Of a stretch of 24,308 nt of DNA, positions 1 to 11,666 are shown one piece after another; the first letter of the stretch is position 1; every line of letters starts with the position of its first letter. Source of the DNA: Priapulus caudatus (taxonomy: Eukaryota > Priapulida > Priapulimorpha > Priapulimorphida > Priapulidae); NCBI RefSeq assembly GCF_000485595.1, contig NW_014577501.1, positions 104,508-128,815 of the forward strand, given 5' to 3'. The position numbers and the translations under genes are program-made. The notes under the pieces were generated by a model. The model had not been told where the DNA came from, made no database searches, and was given only the letters and a program-made list of their open reading frames with translations.

Positions 1-383
1 AGAATTTGCTTTGAGGGCACCATCCAAACGTGATTAGCAGCAATTGATTAGGAAATAAAATCATATTCTCCATAAAACGGATGGCAGATAAACCCAAGAG
101 AGTGTTCTATCTTTTAAAATATATTGGTTTTATCCCAGTTTCCATGATGTCAAAGATACAGGTTGTCAAAATGCCGACCATTTACTGGAGAAAAATGTAT
201 TTCTTAAAAAACTGTTGAAATGCACGCCAATTTGTTTTTATCTTCTTTTATATCTTCCCATAAATTACAGAAAAAATGTATACAGCAATTAGATATGATT
301 TTAGTTGCAAATAAAATTATTAATTACACAAAATCTTCAATGGGCACCGGCAGAATTTTGATCCCAAGAGCTGAATTATCCCC
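1..383. other. left flank, no gene seen
   Basis: AT-rich sequence outside the long inverted repeat. A 72-codon open frame lies at 220-438 on the plus strand, but it has no splice context or recognisable motif and runs across the arm boundary, so I do not call it. I see no counterpart of this stretch at the other end of the window. Confidence 0.5.
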
Positions 384-833
384 ACAGATGGCAATCGTTT
401 CTATTACATGTAAGTCGATGTTGCTCATTAAAAACTGACTTCTGTCTACTCACTCATTTGTGTCCTTTTTTGTGGTGAAGCTACAGTGTCATTGACACTT
501 TCATTTTTGACTACCGGACTATCCGTTTTTGTGCACCGCTGACATTACTTATTAGGTCAACAAACTAGGTAGTTGCAGCAAGCATGCTGAATGTGCAATT
601 TTCTCATTCATGCACGGCCTGTTCCTCGCTTAAAAATCAGGCAATACTGACACTAATCATTATAATCGTATTCTGTGAGTGTTATATAGATCGATCGGGT
701 GCGCAGATTCTTAATCTAATTAAACAGTTTCATACACATTTATAAAGTGCAGCTCTGCTATTTGTCAGTGAGAGATTTAGGAGGCAATGAAAATGCTTAT
801 ACTTCAAATAGCTATTTATGAACACCTGGCAGA

Positions 834-3514
834 ATGGATACTTCACAGATTTGATTGCGCAGACATTGGGGTTTGTAGGCTTGTTCAAGTACAATTAATT
901 TCTAGTAAGTTACAAAATGCCAAGAAGTAATAAATTGGTAATTCACCGTAATCTTACATTGCTTTAATAAGAGAGCATAGACTGTCATAGAGGGTGGCCA
1001 GAATCTAGGCGTACAGGCAGGTATGCAGCGTCGGAACAAAAGGGCTTTTCTAGGCATGGGCTACAGAAACGACGGCGGCACATACGAAGAAGACCTCGTA
1101 GCTTTCTTAAGCAGTATGAGATATAGCATGTGTGGTTATCTATATATGCATAGCGAGTAGAATAATAGCAAGAGGCGCGGCATTAACAGGCCCAGAGCGA
1201 CAAACGCTGAAATAGGAAACAATGTGTCGTTTCAAGCAAAATTACATAAAGTTTACACTAGCCTAATTTGACACTTCTCTACCAGAATATTAATGCAAGA
1301 GTCATAGCTAGCCAATATTAAGCATCAATACCGCTTGTCTCTACGATGTTCGCTATGCCAGAGATATAGAAGGATAAAAATCGTAGTACTTCTAGTAATC
1401 GCTAGTGGCGCATATCACACAGTAACACGCGCTATCCTCGTTTAGTGACTGCTAATGTTTGCTTCGACAAAGCTCGATGTTTTCCGTCGTTCATTGATAA
1501 AATGAGATGAATGCATATATATAGCAAATAAAACATCGTGCACTGTGATCCATGCTCTTCTTGTGCTTAAATGCGTTGTATATAATTACATTGCTCCTGC
1601 GATTAGTGTTCTGATTTAACATTCCTTTTTCGGCTCTAACTATCTCTTCTGCACATTTCCCCCAAAAAGTCGCTAGTCACCCCCCCGCCATGACTCAAAC
1701 TACACGTTTACTAGCAGCTAGACGGTACCCGTCCCTTCCTCACACCCCCCGCGCCGCTATATCGAGCAGGGGTGTGAGAAGGGACGGGTAGCGCAGTCTA
1801 TTAACTACAGTAGCGTAAGGGTGGTCCATCACCATGGCGAGCTGACTCTTACACTAAGCTGTATGTAAACTCTGTAGTAATGAGGTAACGAGTCAGCGCT
1901 CAAGCGGCGACCAGAAGGCAACATTATCAGTCAGTAAAAATGCAAGGATAGGCGTGTTACTGTGTGATATTGCGCTAGGATTATCTAGAAGTACTGCGAA
2001 TTTTATCGCTTTATTATCTCGGCATAGGAACATCGTAGATACAAGGCGCGGTTGATGCTTATATTGGGCTAGCTAGTGACTCTTGCCATAAATCCACACC
2101 GCCTCGCCGAGAGAGCGCTAATCTGTGGTTAGTACTGCCTTTTGTTTAAATTTCGGCGCAAAATGCATCAAGGTTTGCAGCTGGGCAGCGAGAATGGAAA
2201 AATCGTGTCGTGCATTTAGTCTGATATCTCCGGATTGCGGGTGATACGAGAAACGATTTCGGCGAACGATGCTAAGGCGAATGTAGCTGTGTACGAATTT
2301 GAGCTCAGTTGGAATGAGTTAAACTTATGCATAGTAAATGCGTAGGTATTATAAGGCTAAGTAATGACGGCAATTTTGCCCTTGTTTATTGAATGTCGAC
2401 ACTAACTTTCCTATTATCTACCGTGCCTGGTATACATGGTATATATGCATGTGTGATATAGATTATTCATCGATATGTCAGACTTGCAAATTGTGGCCAG
2501 TTTTATGCGATTAAATATTATAGCATACGGCTGTCTGTGGCTATTAAGTCTGTATATCGTAATCATTGAGAATTAATATTTTGAATTTTTAATGGTAAAT
2601 CTTCATAGAAAATTCAACATTAATTTACAACAGGAAGCCATGGGATATTTCTTCATGTTGTACATTGGCATTTCCAGGGAAAACGGCCCTGCCACCACCA
2701 AGGTGAGAGGGCAACGCAAGGATGATGACAGTAAGATCGAAGCTACATCTCGCATTCCCAGTGCCAGACAGCAGTGATACACAACCCGACTAATGTCGAC
2801 ATGATCTTCACAGGACGTTTAGGGAAGCACTTGAGATTCATGGTATGTTTGTGGCAGTTTCTGCCATTTTAAGGAATACGTAATGTACGTTGGGTAAATT
2901 GTGTTGAGGTAACAGAGCTGTGGTTCATTTGTAATTTATCTACCGTATGTTCAATACGTAGGGCTAGTTGCGCAAACGCTCCTCAATCTTTAGGCTTCAA
3001 CCGTCTCCTTTGACCGAACTTGCGCTTGGCATACCATTTTGATTGGCGTTCATTACTGTCAGCAATATCGAAGCTTTTGTTTATCAAGTGATCCATGTAA
3101 TTTCAGGTAAAGTGCTGCTCGCGACGCAACTTTTTGCTTAGCCTTTTTTCAATACTTTCTGCTTTCGTGCAAATTTAATAGCCAACAGAGTGTAGGGCGT
3201 GCCACAAGTGTGCCTAAAATGTATATACTTTGACCGAGCGATCATGTCCTGTGGTACTCACACTGTCTATTTTTGCGCATCCCATCGGCAGGACTGAATG
3301 GTGGCCATGTCAGATATCAGCGTTGCTATGGTAGTCGCCGCTCACACCCACCAACCAAGTGCACGCACTTCGCACGTCAGATCTAAAACGCAAATTCATC
3401 ACAGAAGAACTGCAGAGGCATCAAGCAGAAAGCTAGGAAACGGAATCATCATCAACGCATGATGTAGGCCAGGACTCGCCGCAGACACACAGAACGGCAA
3501 GTCGGCTATCCTAA
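834..3514 (+). pseudogene. left-arm copy of four-exon gene, frames broken as read
   Basis: This is the counterpart of the minus-strand gene at 20944-23472. Approximate exons are 834-904 (donor GTAAGT at 905), 972-1113, 2678-2842 (acceptor TTTCCAG, donor GTATGT) and 3292-3514 (ends in TAA). They are 71, 142, 165 and 223 nt long, against 66, 138, 156 and 203 nt in the right arm. The extra bases are mostly single insertions that shift the frame. The splice acceptors and donors of exons A, C and D are still recognisable; the exon B donor reads GCAGTATGAG instead of ACAGGTATGAG. Either this is a decayed duplicate, or an intact gene read with sequencing errors. The second is quite possible, because the changes are indel-dominated. 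Confidence 0.6.
1287..2096 (+). repeat. foldback element, left-arm copy
   Basis: Left-arm equivalent of the foldback at 22295-23041. Its arms run from TGCAAGAGTCATAGCTAGCC near 1292 to about 1475, and from about 1925 back out to GCTAGTGACTCTTGCC near 2093. The central hairpin is at about 1727-1790, where GGTACCCGTCCCTTC pairs with GAAGGGACGGGTA. It lies in the equivalent intron of the left-arm gene copy, so the foldback inserted before the two arms were duplicated. This copy has more mismatches and extra bases than the right-arm copy. Confidence 0.7.
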
Positions 3515-6500
3515 TTCGGCTCTCTCCCTCATTTATACGCTAAGGGACTCGAAATCCACTGTGATGATTTTTCATGCTGGTGCCAGCAGTTTCCTATAAA
3601 AGAACGCTTCACAATATATGCATTCTGTGAAATCATATAATATTGTTTTGTGCGAACATGCAAGTGGCATTTTGGTATTCCTGAACGCTTTTCGGCTTTC
3701 CCCCCTAATGGCGGCTACGTGAATTTATAAATTTATAAAACACCGTACTGCTTTAGCACAGTGCATCTGGAAAGCTTCCACTCTACTGTTGTAAGTTGTC
3801 TGTGTATCATGTATCATTGTCTTTCGCGATTATATAATATGCCTATCATTGGACTTTCACTTGTAAATTGTACAGCATCTGTTAGAACATAATTTGAATG
3901 GTTAATTACGTGAAGATAGCTTGTGGCAAGGGCTCTGGATTCGACGGCTGGATTGGGCTCGTTTAGTGGCAGCTGGAGATATGCTGGGTGTATACGTAAT
4001 TTAGCTTTATCAGTTTAGCTCAAAAACTACTCTTAACAGCAAATTAAAATAAGCTCCTTGGCTCTATGAAGACTGGACAAGGTTATTTATACAGCATGTC
4101 GGGAGAAAAGGTTTTATATTCATTATCATTTTGGCAATTCTTATGTATTTGTCTTTGTTTGTAATGGACTTGTTACAGATTCATTGGATACTCGGCAGGT
4201 TGAATGACGATGACTTCAAACCGCAGGCTCATGCTTTAGCAAATCGCTATTTTACATTGTGACCTGACAGAAATATTATTATACTGTGTTTTCGGTGGCT
4301 AGTGGCAGTTATTAGAAACATACATATTGAAAAAGAGGTTCTTTCAAACAATTTATTTATGCTGTTGGAATAGTTTTAAGTAACCTAGACCATTGTTTTG
4401 CCTTTAATTAGGCGTTCTGTTTTATTTATGTAGCGAATGTATTTGTAAGTTATTAGTATTGAGGAGGTTGAGATGTTATGTATAAAACAATGGTTGTTAC
4501 TACTGGCAGTATCTGTAGTTCAGTTGTGGGGCAGTGGGAGGGCGAGGTTCTTTTTGTGTCAATCTATAGGTTGTACCATTAACGTCTGGATCGTTATTTT
4601 AGATAAAATGCACGAGTTGCTTGGTCATGTGCTGTTAAGGCATGAGTGGGCAGTAAACGGAGTGGAATGTTCATGGTAGCGTACTTTCCTGGCATTTCGT
4701 AAGAATTATATACATGCTGTTAGCCTCATTAACAGGCTGTATAAATTAATCTATCAGCCATCTGCCAAATGTTTACAGCCAGATCTGTTATCGACTCTTG
4801 ATTTCTTGCGCCTGGAAATTGTCCCCTTTCCACTTTATGAATGATAAAAAAATTAACACTAAATCTGCATCACGAAAAAATCTGCAGGCAGCCATAAATC
4901 AAGAGCGCATTAAGAAGGGATTCTAAATACGCTCTTGAGTAAGATGCATGTGTATATAGTGATGGTTTCTCACAACATATCATGGTTTGATGTTATTATA
5001 TCATGTGTACTCTGGCGTGGCCCTCAGACTGGCTTCGCTAGTTATAAGCAAGAACCAGGGTATGAATTTCGCTACAATGTACAGGCTATATTTAGTGGAG
5101 AGAATTTGTTTTGTCATTGCTTGAATACTATCCGGTTGGTAGAAACTCTGATAACTTGTATGGGTCAGCGTTGTAGTTGGTCATGGCAAGGTGAGCAGCC
5201 TTTATGCAACGAACACTGTATATTCGTTAGCTAAATAAACCTCTTAATACATAAAACTCTCATAACTAAAATGCGTAGCAATCTGTGGAATGTCGGCAGA
5301 AACTGCGCTGATCGCAATGCTAGTCTGTGTACAGCGTGTCATGTGATTCGTTCCATGTTGAGTTACGGGTCGATATAGGTTCAGGAGAAGTGTGTTTGTG
5401 TGGCGTGTGCGTGGTGCGTGTGTGTGTGGTGTTGATAAAATTAAACCGGTTGATATGTTCTCGCTTTATAATTTGTGTGTGTGCTAAATCTGTTATTCAG
5501 TACTGCGTATACATTGAAAATGTGTCATGGCTTATAGAATAGACGTGGCACATTGGTGAATGCATAGGCCGCTTACATCATGGAGCAGTTTCACTGCAAG
5601 TCTTTTATTATATTATGTGCTTAATAGGTTCCATGGCCGTAAGCTTGGCGGGGGCAAGGAGGCAATCCCGCGCCCCCCGAGAAGTGCAGAATAAAATTAC
5701 ATGAATAAATTGACGGTACACTTTCCGCAGAACGCAAACGCACACTGTAGTTTTGCCCATCCACCCGCAACCCACGGCAGCCCAGGTCAAAATGGATTAA
5801 CTTACGGCTCTTGGGGCTCCTAGTATTGTTTGTTTCTCGAGTGTTTATAAGCTGTTTGAAAATAGCTTAGCAATGCGCTACAAGAATGGCCGAGTTTGTC
5901 TAAATTCGTGACGGCGCATCCGTTTTATACCTTTGGTGTAGAATTCTCTGCCCGTAAATTCTTCGGACAGATGCTAGGAAGGAAGGCCATGTGTATTAAG
6001 CATACTAGCTGCGGCGTACCCGCTGCGCTGGTAAATCGTGCTACTAATTCATAGTACTAATAATGGGACAGAAATGGGGGATTCATTAAACTAGTAAAGG
6101 CAGGTATGTTGAATCGTTGCTGATGGGGCATTGCGGTATCGTGAAGGAGGTGTTTGATATGGAGCTTAACAGATTGGTTTTGCAGGCAGCCCTTCCATGT
6201 TATCTCACGTTTAATGTATTCAGTATTCAGCATGTAGCGTCGGTTTAGCGAAGTATCCTGTGGCAAGTTCCTAAAATGAGTTTCTTCTATCCAAACGCTG
6301 TGCTGGCGTGGTAAGGATATAGGGAACACGAGTAAGATGCGTAATCGTCGGCGACGGCATGTCAAAAATTTAAATAGGATCAATAATGTACGTTGCGGAC
6401 AGAAAAGGCAGGGCATGTGCAAAATGGCGTGATGCCTTGTTTAGGCGCAAAGGGCCCTGTAGTGAATTTTCTAGACTAATAATACATGTATTTTTAGCTC

Positions 6501-7062
6501 TTGTTTATATCAGTTACAATGTTCTGCTTGCTGTTACGCATTCACATGAGCTGGCATGGGCGCGGCGATTCGGTGGCGTGAACAGTATTGTCAAATGACG
6601 CTTTCAGGCTGTGTGTAGTGAACTATCTTTAGCATTTGGGCATAACATTACTGTCGGGCTTGCTAGTGGGCTTGAGATTCGACATGCGATGCCAACGCAC
6701 TTTGTGTACAAGGCGTATATACAAATCGCCATTTTTAATTGTGCAGAAATTGGCATGCCCCATCTTTGTTGATCGTAAGATGGTGCTGGCCTCTGTAAAT
6801 TACCTTCTCTAATGAACCTGTATATTCATTCAGTGGACAAAATAATATTAGCATTGCTAACAAAACCAACGTCACTGATTTTATATTTTAATGATGGTGA
6901 TACGTACCTGCGCATCTGTCCCCCCATATCCGGCACACGCATTCGCTGCATCTTCATCTCATCATCCTATGCTTGGCTTTGCATGTCTCTGCTCCCGGTG
7001 CTTCTCTCGTATCTCTGTCCCGCAATCCTCACCCTTTCTATTCTCTCCGGACTCCCTCCTTT
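3515..7062. other. left-arm sequence with no confident gene
   Basis: Downstream of the broken gene copy. It contains a near-palindrome at 4899-4938 (TCAAGAGCGCATTAAGAAG against its complement), a GT-rich stretch at about 5390-5432 matching the CA microsatellite of the right arm, a broken minus-strand counterpart (about 6180-6365) of the short right-arm ORF at 18269-18451, and a pyrimidine-rich tract at about 6920-7062. Open frames at 4473-4679, 4935-5234 and 5327-5542 do not stay in frame in the right-arm copy, and I do not call them. Confidence 0.5.
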
Positions 7063-7065
7063 TTA

Positions 7066-7968
7066 GCTCATCTGAGCATAGTCAGATGCAGGCTTGTAAG
7101 AAGCGCATGATCGTCCGTGCGTCGTCCGTGCGTCCCGTCCGTGCGTCAACAGTTTGGGCACAAATCTTGAACAGCGCTCGACGTACGGTCACGATATTCG
7201 GGACGTGGGGGGTAATCCGAAACGAAGTTTGGGATGTCGGAAGCTGGGGGTAGCAAAGGTCAAAAGTCAAGAGTGTAAAAAATAAAGGGGGAACATTCAT
7301 GCTCCTTAAACTAAGGTATAGGGATGGAAATGCAGAATTGGCGGACAAATCTTAAACGCTCGACCTAGGCTGCGGTAACAGTCGGTGTATAGGCAAATCA
7401 TGGTAAGGAAAAAGCCATGACTGTGCCGAAATTGGAGGTCACAGGTCAAGAGGTCAATGGGCAGCAGGGAGATTTTTAGACATTATTCTGAGGACAATGG
7501 TCTGACGCGAGAGCGATTGAAAAACTTTTTGTTTCAGGCGGTGACCTAGCATTTGTATGGCTTTAGTTGAAAGGACCATGAAAATGTCCCTTCTGCTGAT
7601 ATGCGAAGAGTAAGTGTGCGGATAACGCTTTTGACCCTCAAGAGGAGGTAAACATGGATTTGTTGATCATGTTAAACAAAGGAGCTGAACTGCTTTTGCT
7701 ATAGAGGCACGACCTCCCGCGCCACCCTTCCCCGCACACCCCTCCCCCACGCCTCCCCGGCACCCCCTCCCCCGCACCCTCGCCCCTACCGCGTCCATGC
7801 TGCGATAGTGGGCGTGTCTAAACAAGTGATGTGTACGCAACTGCGTGTCTGCATATCTGGCGCCTAACACCAATGTGGTACTACGCACCGACTGAAAATT
7901 TTAGCGTTTATAATCCGTAGGCAACAGAGCCTCAGATGAAGGGGCCCAGACGCTCTGGCGGGCTCTTG
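7066..7968. mobile_element. ~0.9 kb insertion present only in left arm
   Basis: The right arm reads straight across this point (CCTCC, five T, then ATATACATG in reverse complement), whereas the left arm has about 903 extra bases between the two halves. The junctions share TTA (7063-7065 and 7969-7971), which would fit a 3 bp target duplication or simple microhomology. The inverted 8-mer CATCTGAG (7069-7076) / CTCAGATG (7931-7938) lies near the two ends. Inside are short CGTCCGTG-type repeats (about 7110-7148), several GGTCA / AGGTCAA motifs and a very C-rich stretch (about 7700-7795). No coding capacity is convincing. The element type is not recognised. Confidence 0.55.
7110..7148 (+). repeat. 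CGTCCGTG short tandem repeat
   Basis: Three imperfect units built from CGTCCGTGCGTC follow each other inside the left-arm-specific insertion. The open frames here (6891-7253 plus, 7082-7348 minus) arise from this repeat and from GC-rich sequence, and have no other sign of being genes. Confidence 0.7.
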
Positions 7969-8409
7969 TTATATACATGATCTTGTACATGGATGCATAT
8001 GAGAGTGCAATGCCGAGTACCAAGATAGATCAGGAATGTGATATTGGTCACAAATTAATTATTATCTTTCATAGGTAAAGGTAGCTATGAATTATGCAGG
8101 AGTTATTTCAATGATGACAAACGCATTAGGAAAAGACAACGTCATTATGTTAACCGGCTGATATATATCAATTTGCATTAGATTTGATTTTCCTGATGTG
8201 ATTTTTACGTCAATTTTCCCTTGTAACAAGTGTTATAACCATATATATAAATGCGGCATCTGAACACTGCTTGTAAAACAGCATGACTGTCCATTATGTG
8301 CCGCGATAAGTAGGTTTCGTTTGTGAGAGAAACCCAGTTTAATGGAAAAGCTCTCACGCGCAGATTGCCAGATTCCTCGCTCGAGGCTCCAGACCAACAA
8401 GGAGCGCAC

Positions 8410-8630
8410 ATGCTAATAATACGATATCATATAAACGCCGTTATTATGATATACGTGTTTAACGTTATTAAGCGTTATTAACGTTATGCGAGGTTATGAG
8501 GTTAGTTATAAGCGTATATACGACATAAGTTTATATACGGTACGCTATAAACATTATTTGCATACGCTATATTACGCTGTCATATTTATACGCTGCTTAT
8601 ATGATATCTATGTTTTATAACATAGTGTCC
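8410..8630. repeat. AT-rich palindrome cluster, left-arm copy
   Basis: A dense run of GATATC, AACGTT, TATA and ATACGTAT-type self-complementary words, with repeats of TTAACGTTATTAAGCGTTATT. It matches 17030-17235 in the right arm. No open frame or RNA gene is visible. Confidence 0.5.
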
Positions 8631-9265
8631 GCCGGATTTAATTTTAGTAAGGGGGTATCAAAGACCCTATAGTATTTTAGGGGGATAGCCTAGGCTAGCC
8701 TGCCCTGTCACCCTTGCTTTGTTACTTTGTTAGACTGGCCAGCTGAAGAATTGCTATCCTTTTATTGCACTGCGGTGATCGAGCCTCGGCAAAGCTCATG
8801 TTGATATATCGGCACCAATGTAACCGTACTTTAAATTAAATAAAAAATAAATAAAATTTGTTTTTTCCAAAGCCTGAAAAGTACATTTGATGAGATGATG
8901 ATGATAGCTATATAAATAAGTAAGTTTATCAGATATGTTTTCTGAAGCTAAGTAAGTATATAACAGCAATAATATATTAGTGTTGACAATTAAGATCGCC
9001 AATTATATCGTTAGTTGATTAAAATATATAAATATAAATGATAAAAGACTTGAAAATGACTGCGCTACCATCGTGGCGCATCTGTCGCCGAAGAAGGAAT
9101 AGTGGTGTTCGCCATTATTGTCGGTTACTAGCGTTTTCCATGTCAATGTCTGTTTCAATTCACAATATATATTACGTTCGATGTAATCGAAACGAACTCT
9201 ATATTGTTGTTGGACATTTTTAAGTAGGTGATACTATAAGAACATACGTAAGTTACTACGTTGGT

Positions 9266-9413
9266 ATGGGTAGAGCAGAAGTCCAAGCAGTGCGTGCCAA
9301 GACGCCATAGGAGGAAGCATCGGTCATCGATCTCGTAGTCGAAGCAGGTCGAAAACTAGGGCTCAAGCGAGTAACAATAGAGATAAAAGTAGAGACAGAT
9401 CCTCGCGGAGCAG
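9266..9413 (+). pseudogene. left-arm copy of RS-rich first exon, frame broken as read
   Basis: Copy of the intact minus-strand exon at 16264-16409. The ATG (9266) and the splice donor CAG|GTAACG (after 9413) are both kept. Over the exon this copy differs by one missing A (GGGTAGAGC against GGGTAAGAGC) and three single extra bases (GTGCG, GCCAT, TCGGTC), with no substitution that I can see. As read, it stops after 14 codons. It lies on the same strand as the loop transposase and about 2.6 kb upstream, so if the indels are sequencing errors it is a candidate 5' exon for that gene. An open frame on the opposite strand (9256-9483) is its shadow. Confidence 0.55.
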
Positions 9414-9507
9414 GTAACGTTTTTTTGGGATATTGAAATTGACCTAATGTTGACTTGGGAGCTAGCGCCAAGTTATTGTTCATAAATGTCTAAATCAGTT
9501 ATGTTAT

Positions 9508-10726
9508 GTTCTCGTACTTGCCGGTGTCCACTACTCACTAGTCACTACACTGGATATAATGACAAGGTAGTAAGTGCCTTCAGGGATAAACCCAATAAAC
9601 AAACAGGTGCATAATGATGTGAGTGCAATGCAACTAGCTGTCTTCTTAAAGTGGGTTCGCGTGCATGTGGGAATGAAGTCTTGACTTAAAAATGTATTTA
9701 CTACCGGCACTATATACGTATAGTGCCGTAGTGGCACTACTACTAGTACTAGTAGTACTGTACTACTAGTACTAGTCTATCGGACTAGTCACTACCTGCC
9801 ACCTGGTACCAGTAGTCAGTACCAAAGACGTTTTCATGTTTCTCTAGACTTGTAGTAGTTCACACGAACGCTGGCGGTAATGCCGAATACCGTTGATTGT
9901 GTATTTGACAATTTGTGCTATGATGGTGTGAAACGAAGTGAGCGTAGTCACGGTAGTGCGGATTTGGCACTCATGCTTTCCCACCTTTTCTATGTTTCTG
10001 TTGTTTGTGCACAGGGGGTGCATCATGCAGTGAGAATGCATGCTGCAAAATAGCTCCAAGAAACGGTATTGCTAGGGTTAGAATATCGTTTCAAACATTG
10101 GCCGCAGCCTAAAACACGTAGTTGTCTTATTTGCCAAGTATCGCCAAAGAACACTTCACATGTGATATACCAAATGAATCAGTATACATCACCTTCTTGT
10201 AACCATCCAGTGCGCTAAGCAGATGTGCTGGGTACTTACGGGCTTACAGGCGACTTTTTGAGACGAATGCAACCAAATATATGAATGTGCCACCATGTTT
10301 GCTATTATTTCGACTGTGACTAAAATCCGCAATGGATCGAACAAGGGAAATTAAACGATCTGGCCGTCTTTATGAAACCACCTATATCCGAGAACATGTC
10401 ATGTAAGGTTTTTACAAATGGCCAGACATTTGTGAACATCGTTTCACTTGCTTTGGTGTGTAATTGCCATGGAGAGCCATCGGTGCAGCTATCGTACTAT
10501 TTCTGTAGTATTTTCTAGCGGATCTTTCCGTTTCGGGTTTTCGTGTCTCTCTTCCATTGACTCCTGCGGCAGTGTAAACATGGCGCGGTAAAGCTGATGG
10601 AAAGTTGATAGGCTGTGAGAATTAAGCAGATTATACAATGAATTAAGAGAGATAAATTGTAGTCTATAAGATAATCATCAGAATGTCTAATAAAGCGCAA
10701 AGTAAGTCTATTTTTGTACGACTTAC
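9508..10726. other. loop sequence with hairpins, no confident gene
   Basis: First part of the unique loop inside the left arm. Apart from the hairpin cluster at 9708-9776 and the perfect palindrome CTGGTACCAG at 9803-9812, I see no coding or RNA feature. Minus-strand open frames at 9531-9737, 9844-10059 and 10515-10700 lack motifs and splice context. Confidence 0.45.
9708..9776. repeat. three consecutive perfect hairpins
   Basis: There are three back-to-back stems: CACTATA/TATAGTG (9708-9725, 4 nt loop), AGTGCC/GGCACT (9722-9738, sharing four bases with the first), and a 17 bp perfect stem 9742-9758 / 9760-9776 around a single T, made of CTAGTA-type triplets. They sit about 200 bp inside the inner end of the left arm, and the right side of the loop has no equivalent. 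Confidence 0.75.
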
Positions 10727-10960
10727 CGAGTCACGTGTACTAGTGTTAGTGTTATTAGGGTCTACAAAATCCGCATGTGGCGCCACGATCGCCACTACGG
10801 TGGCATTTTGTGATCTCAGTAGAGATTGGCTACCATCCTTATTGTTGCCCATTGCGTGATGTAAAACCAAATTTGATTGGGTAAGACATTCTAGTCTTGA
10901 AGATGGAATCATGGCGGACGATTTGAGACCAAATTTGATGGAATCTGGGTACGCTGACAT
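10727..10960 (-). CDS. candidate first exon, unknown protein
   Basis: An ATG at 10960 opens a 78-codon frame ending exactly at a consensus splice donor (ACTCG|GTAAGT; donor bases 10726-10725), phase 0. The frame runs on into what would be the intron and stops at 10664. The peptide begins MSAYPDSIKFGLKSSAMI and has no recognisable domain, signal peptide or membrane segment. A 12-base direct repeat, ACCAAATTTGAT (10867-10878 and 10928-10939), lies inside it, which could equally mark repetitive non-coding DNA. I found no matching downstream exon. It is transcribed away from the transposase. Confidence 0.25.
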
Positions 10961-11390
10961 ATTTTTCTCTTATCCGAATTTATTGCTTCAATTCAACTAA
11001 ATAAAACAAATATATATAATGTTATACGAAATCATACGCTATGTTCTCCTGTTAGGATATCATTTAGAGAAGATGTGTGTGAAATTTCCCGGCGATCCGA
11101 TGTGTCTTGCGTCTGCTACGCTTGTTTTTGTACAGCCCCATATACAGAATGCATTGAGCTGATTGCATGCCGCCATATTGGATGTCCTTCGATAAATTTT
11201 TGTCTTTCAAAATCCGATCCCATCCTGCATGAATAATGGGTCTAAGTATCTTTTGATACAAAAAAATGTAAATATGATATTTAATAAAGGGTTATTGTTG
11301 CTTAGTTTTGAATTATTAAGCTCCCATTTGATGTAATGGATGATTTTGTATGGGGTGTCACTGAATTTTCTGCCACCCTGCGGTGAATAC

Positions 11391-11505
11391 AGTAAAAACC
11401 AGCGTCTAAGAACCTAGTGATTAAGAACCTGTTAGACTCAGATTTTCCCCTTGAAATAAGAATTTTAGTTTTAGCCTAAAATTTAAAACAGGTTCTTATT
11501 TGGTA
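11391..11505. repeat. small hairpin, possible MITE remnant
   Basis: AAGAACCTGTT (11423-11433) pairs with AACAGGTTCTT (11487-11497), and a nested stem AATTTTAG (11461-11468) pairs with CTAAAATT (11476-11483). The stretch starts with CAGTAAAAACC and contains two direct copies of TAAGAACCT. I see no partner terminus further along, so it may be a fragment of a small element. Confidence 0.35.
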
Positions 11506-11657
11506 AAACTCAGTTAACACTTAAAAATTCATAAATCATGCCTATGAGTTTTAGACTATGACTAATGACTAATGTACAAAAATACAGTACAGTGCAGTTT
11601 CATTGCATACATTATGAAATTGAGCCTGGTACCATACGGTATACCTTATGACTGAGT

Positions 11658-11666
11658 AACCTGGCC
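11658..11666 (+). repeat. target-site duplication, left copy
   Basis: AACCTGGCC immediately precedes the element at 11667. The identical nine bases follow it at 11926-11934. Confidence 0.9.

Larger units (their letters stand above)
384..9507 (+). repeat. left arm of giant inverted repeat
   Basis: Reading left to right, this arm matches the reverse complement of 16170-23901 in the same order throughout. Checkpoints: ACAGATGGCAATCG at 384 pairs with the end at 23901; CATGGTATGTTTG near 2840 pairs with about 21570; GATGCACGTGTATATAG-like sequence near 4943 pairs with about 19590; GTACGTTGCGGACAGAAAAG near 6387 pairs with about 18235; and GTTATGTTAT ending at 9507 pairs with ATAACATAAC starting at 16170. 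The arm is 9.12 kb, against 7.73 kb on the right. About 0.9 kb of the excess is one insertion near 7066-7968, and the rest is scattered extra single bases. It carries broken copies of the right-arm exons. Confidence 0.95.

Noticed and set aside
7667-7888. Glycine-rich minus-strand ORF
   Set aside because: It arises from the C-rich stretch in the left-arm insertion and has no counterpart in the right arm.
9256-9483. 75-residue ORF in both arms (also 16194-16418) as a conserved gene
   Set aside because: It is the antisense shadow of the RS-rich exon; its serine/proline/threonine composition comes from the complementary arginine and serine codons.
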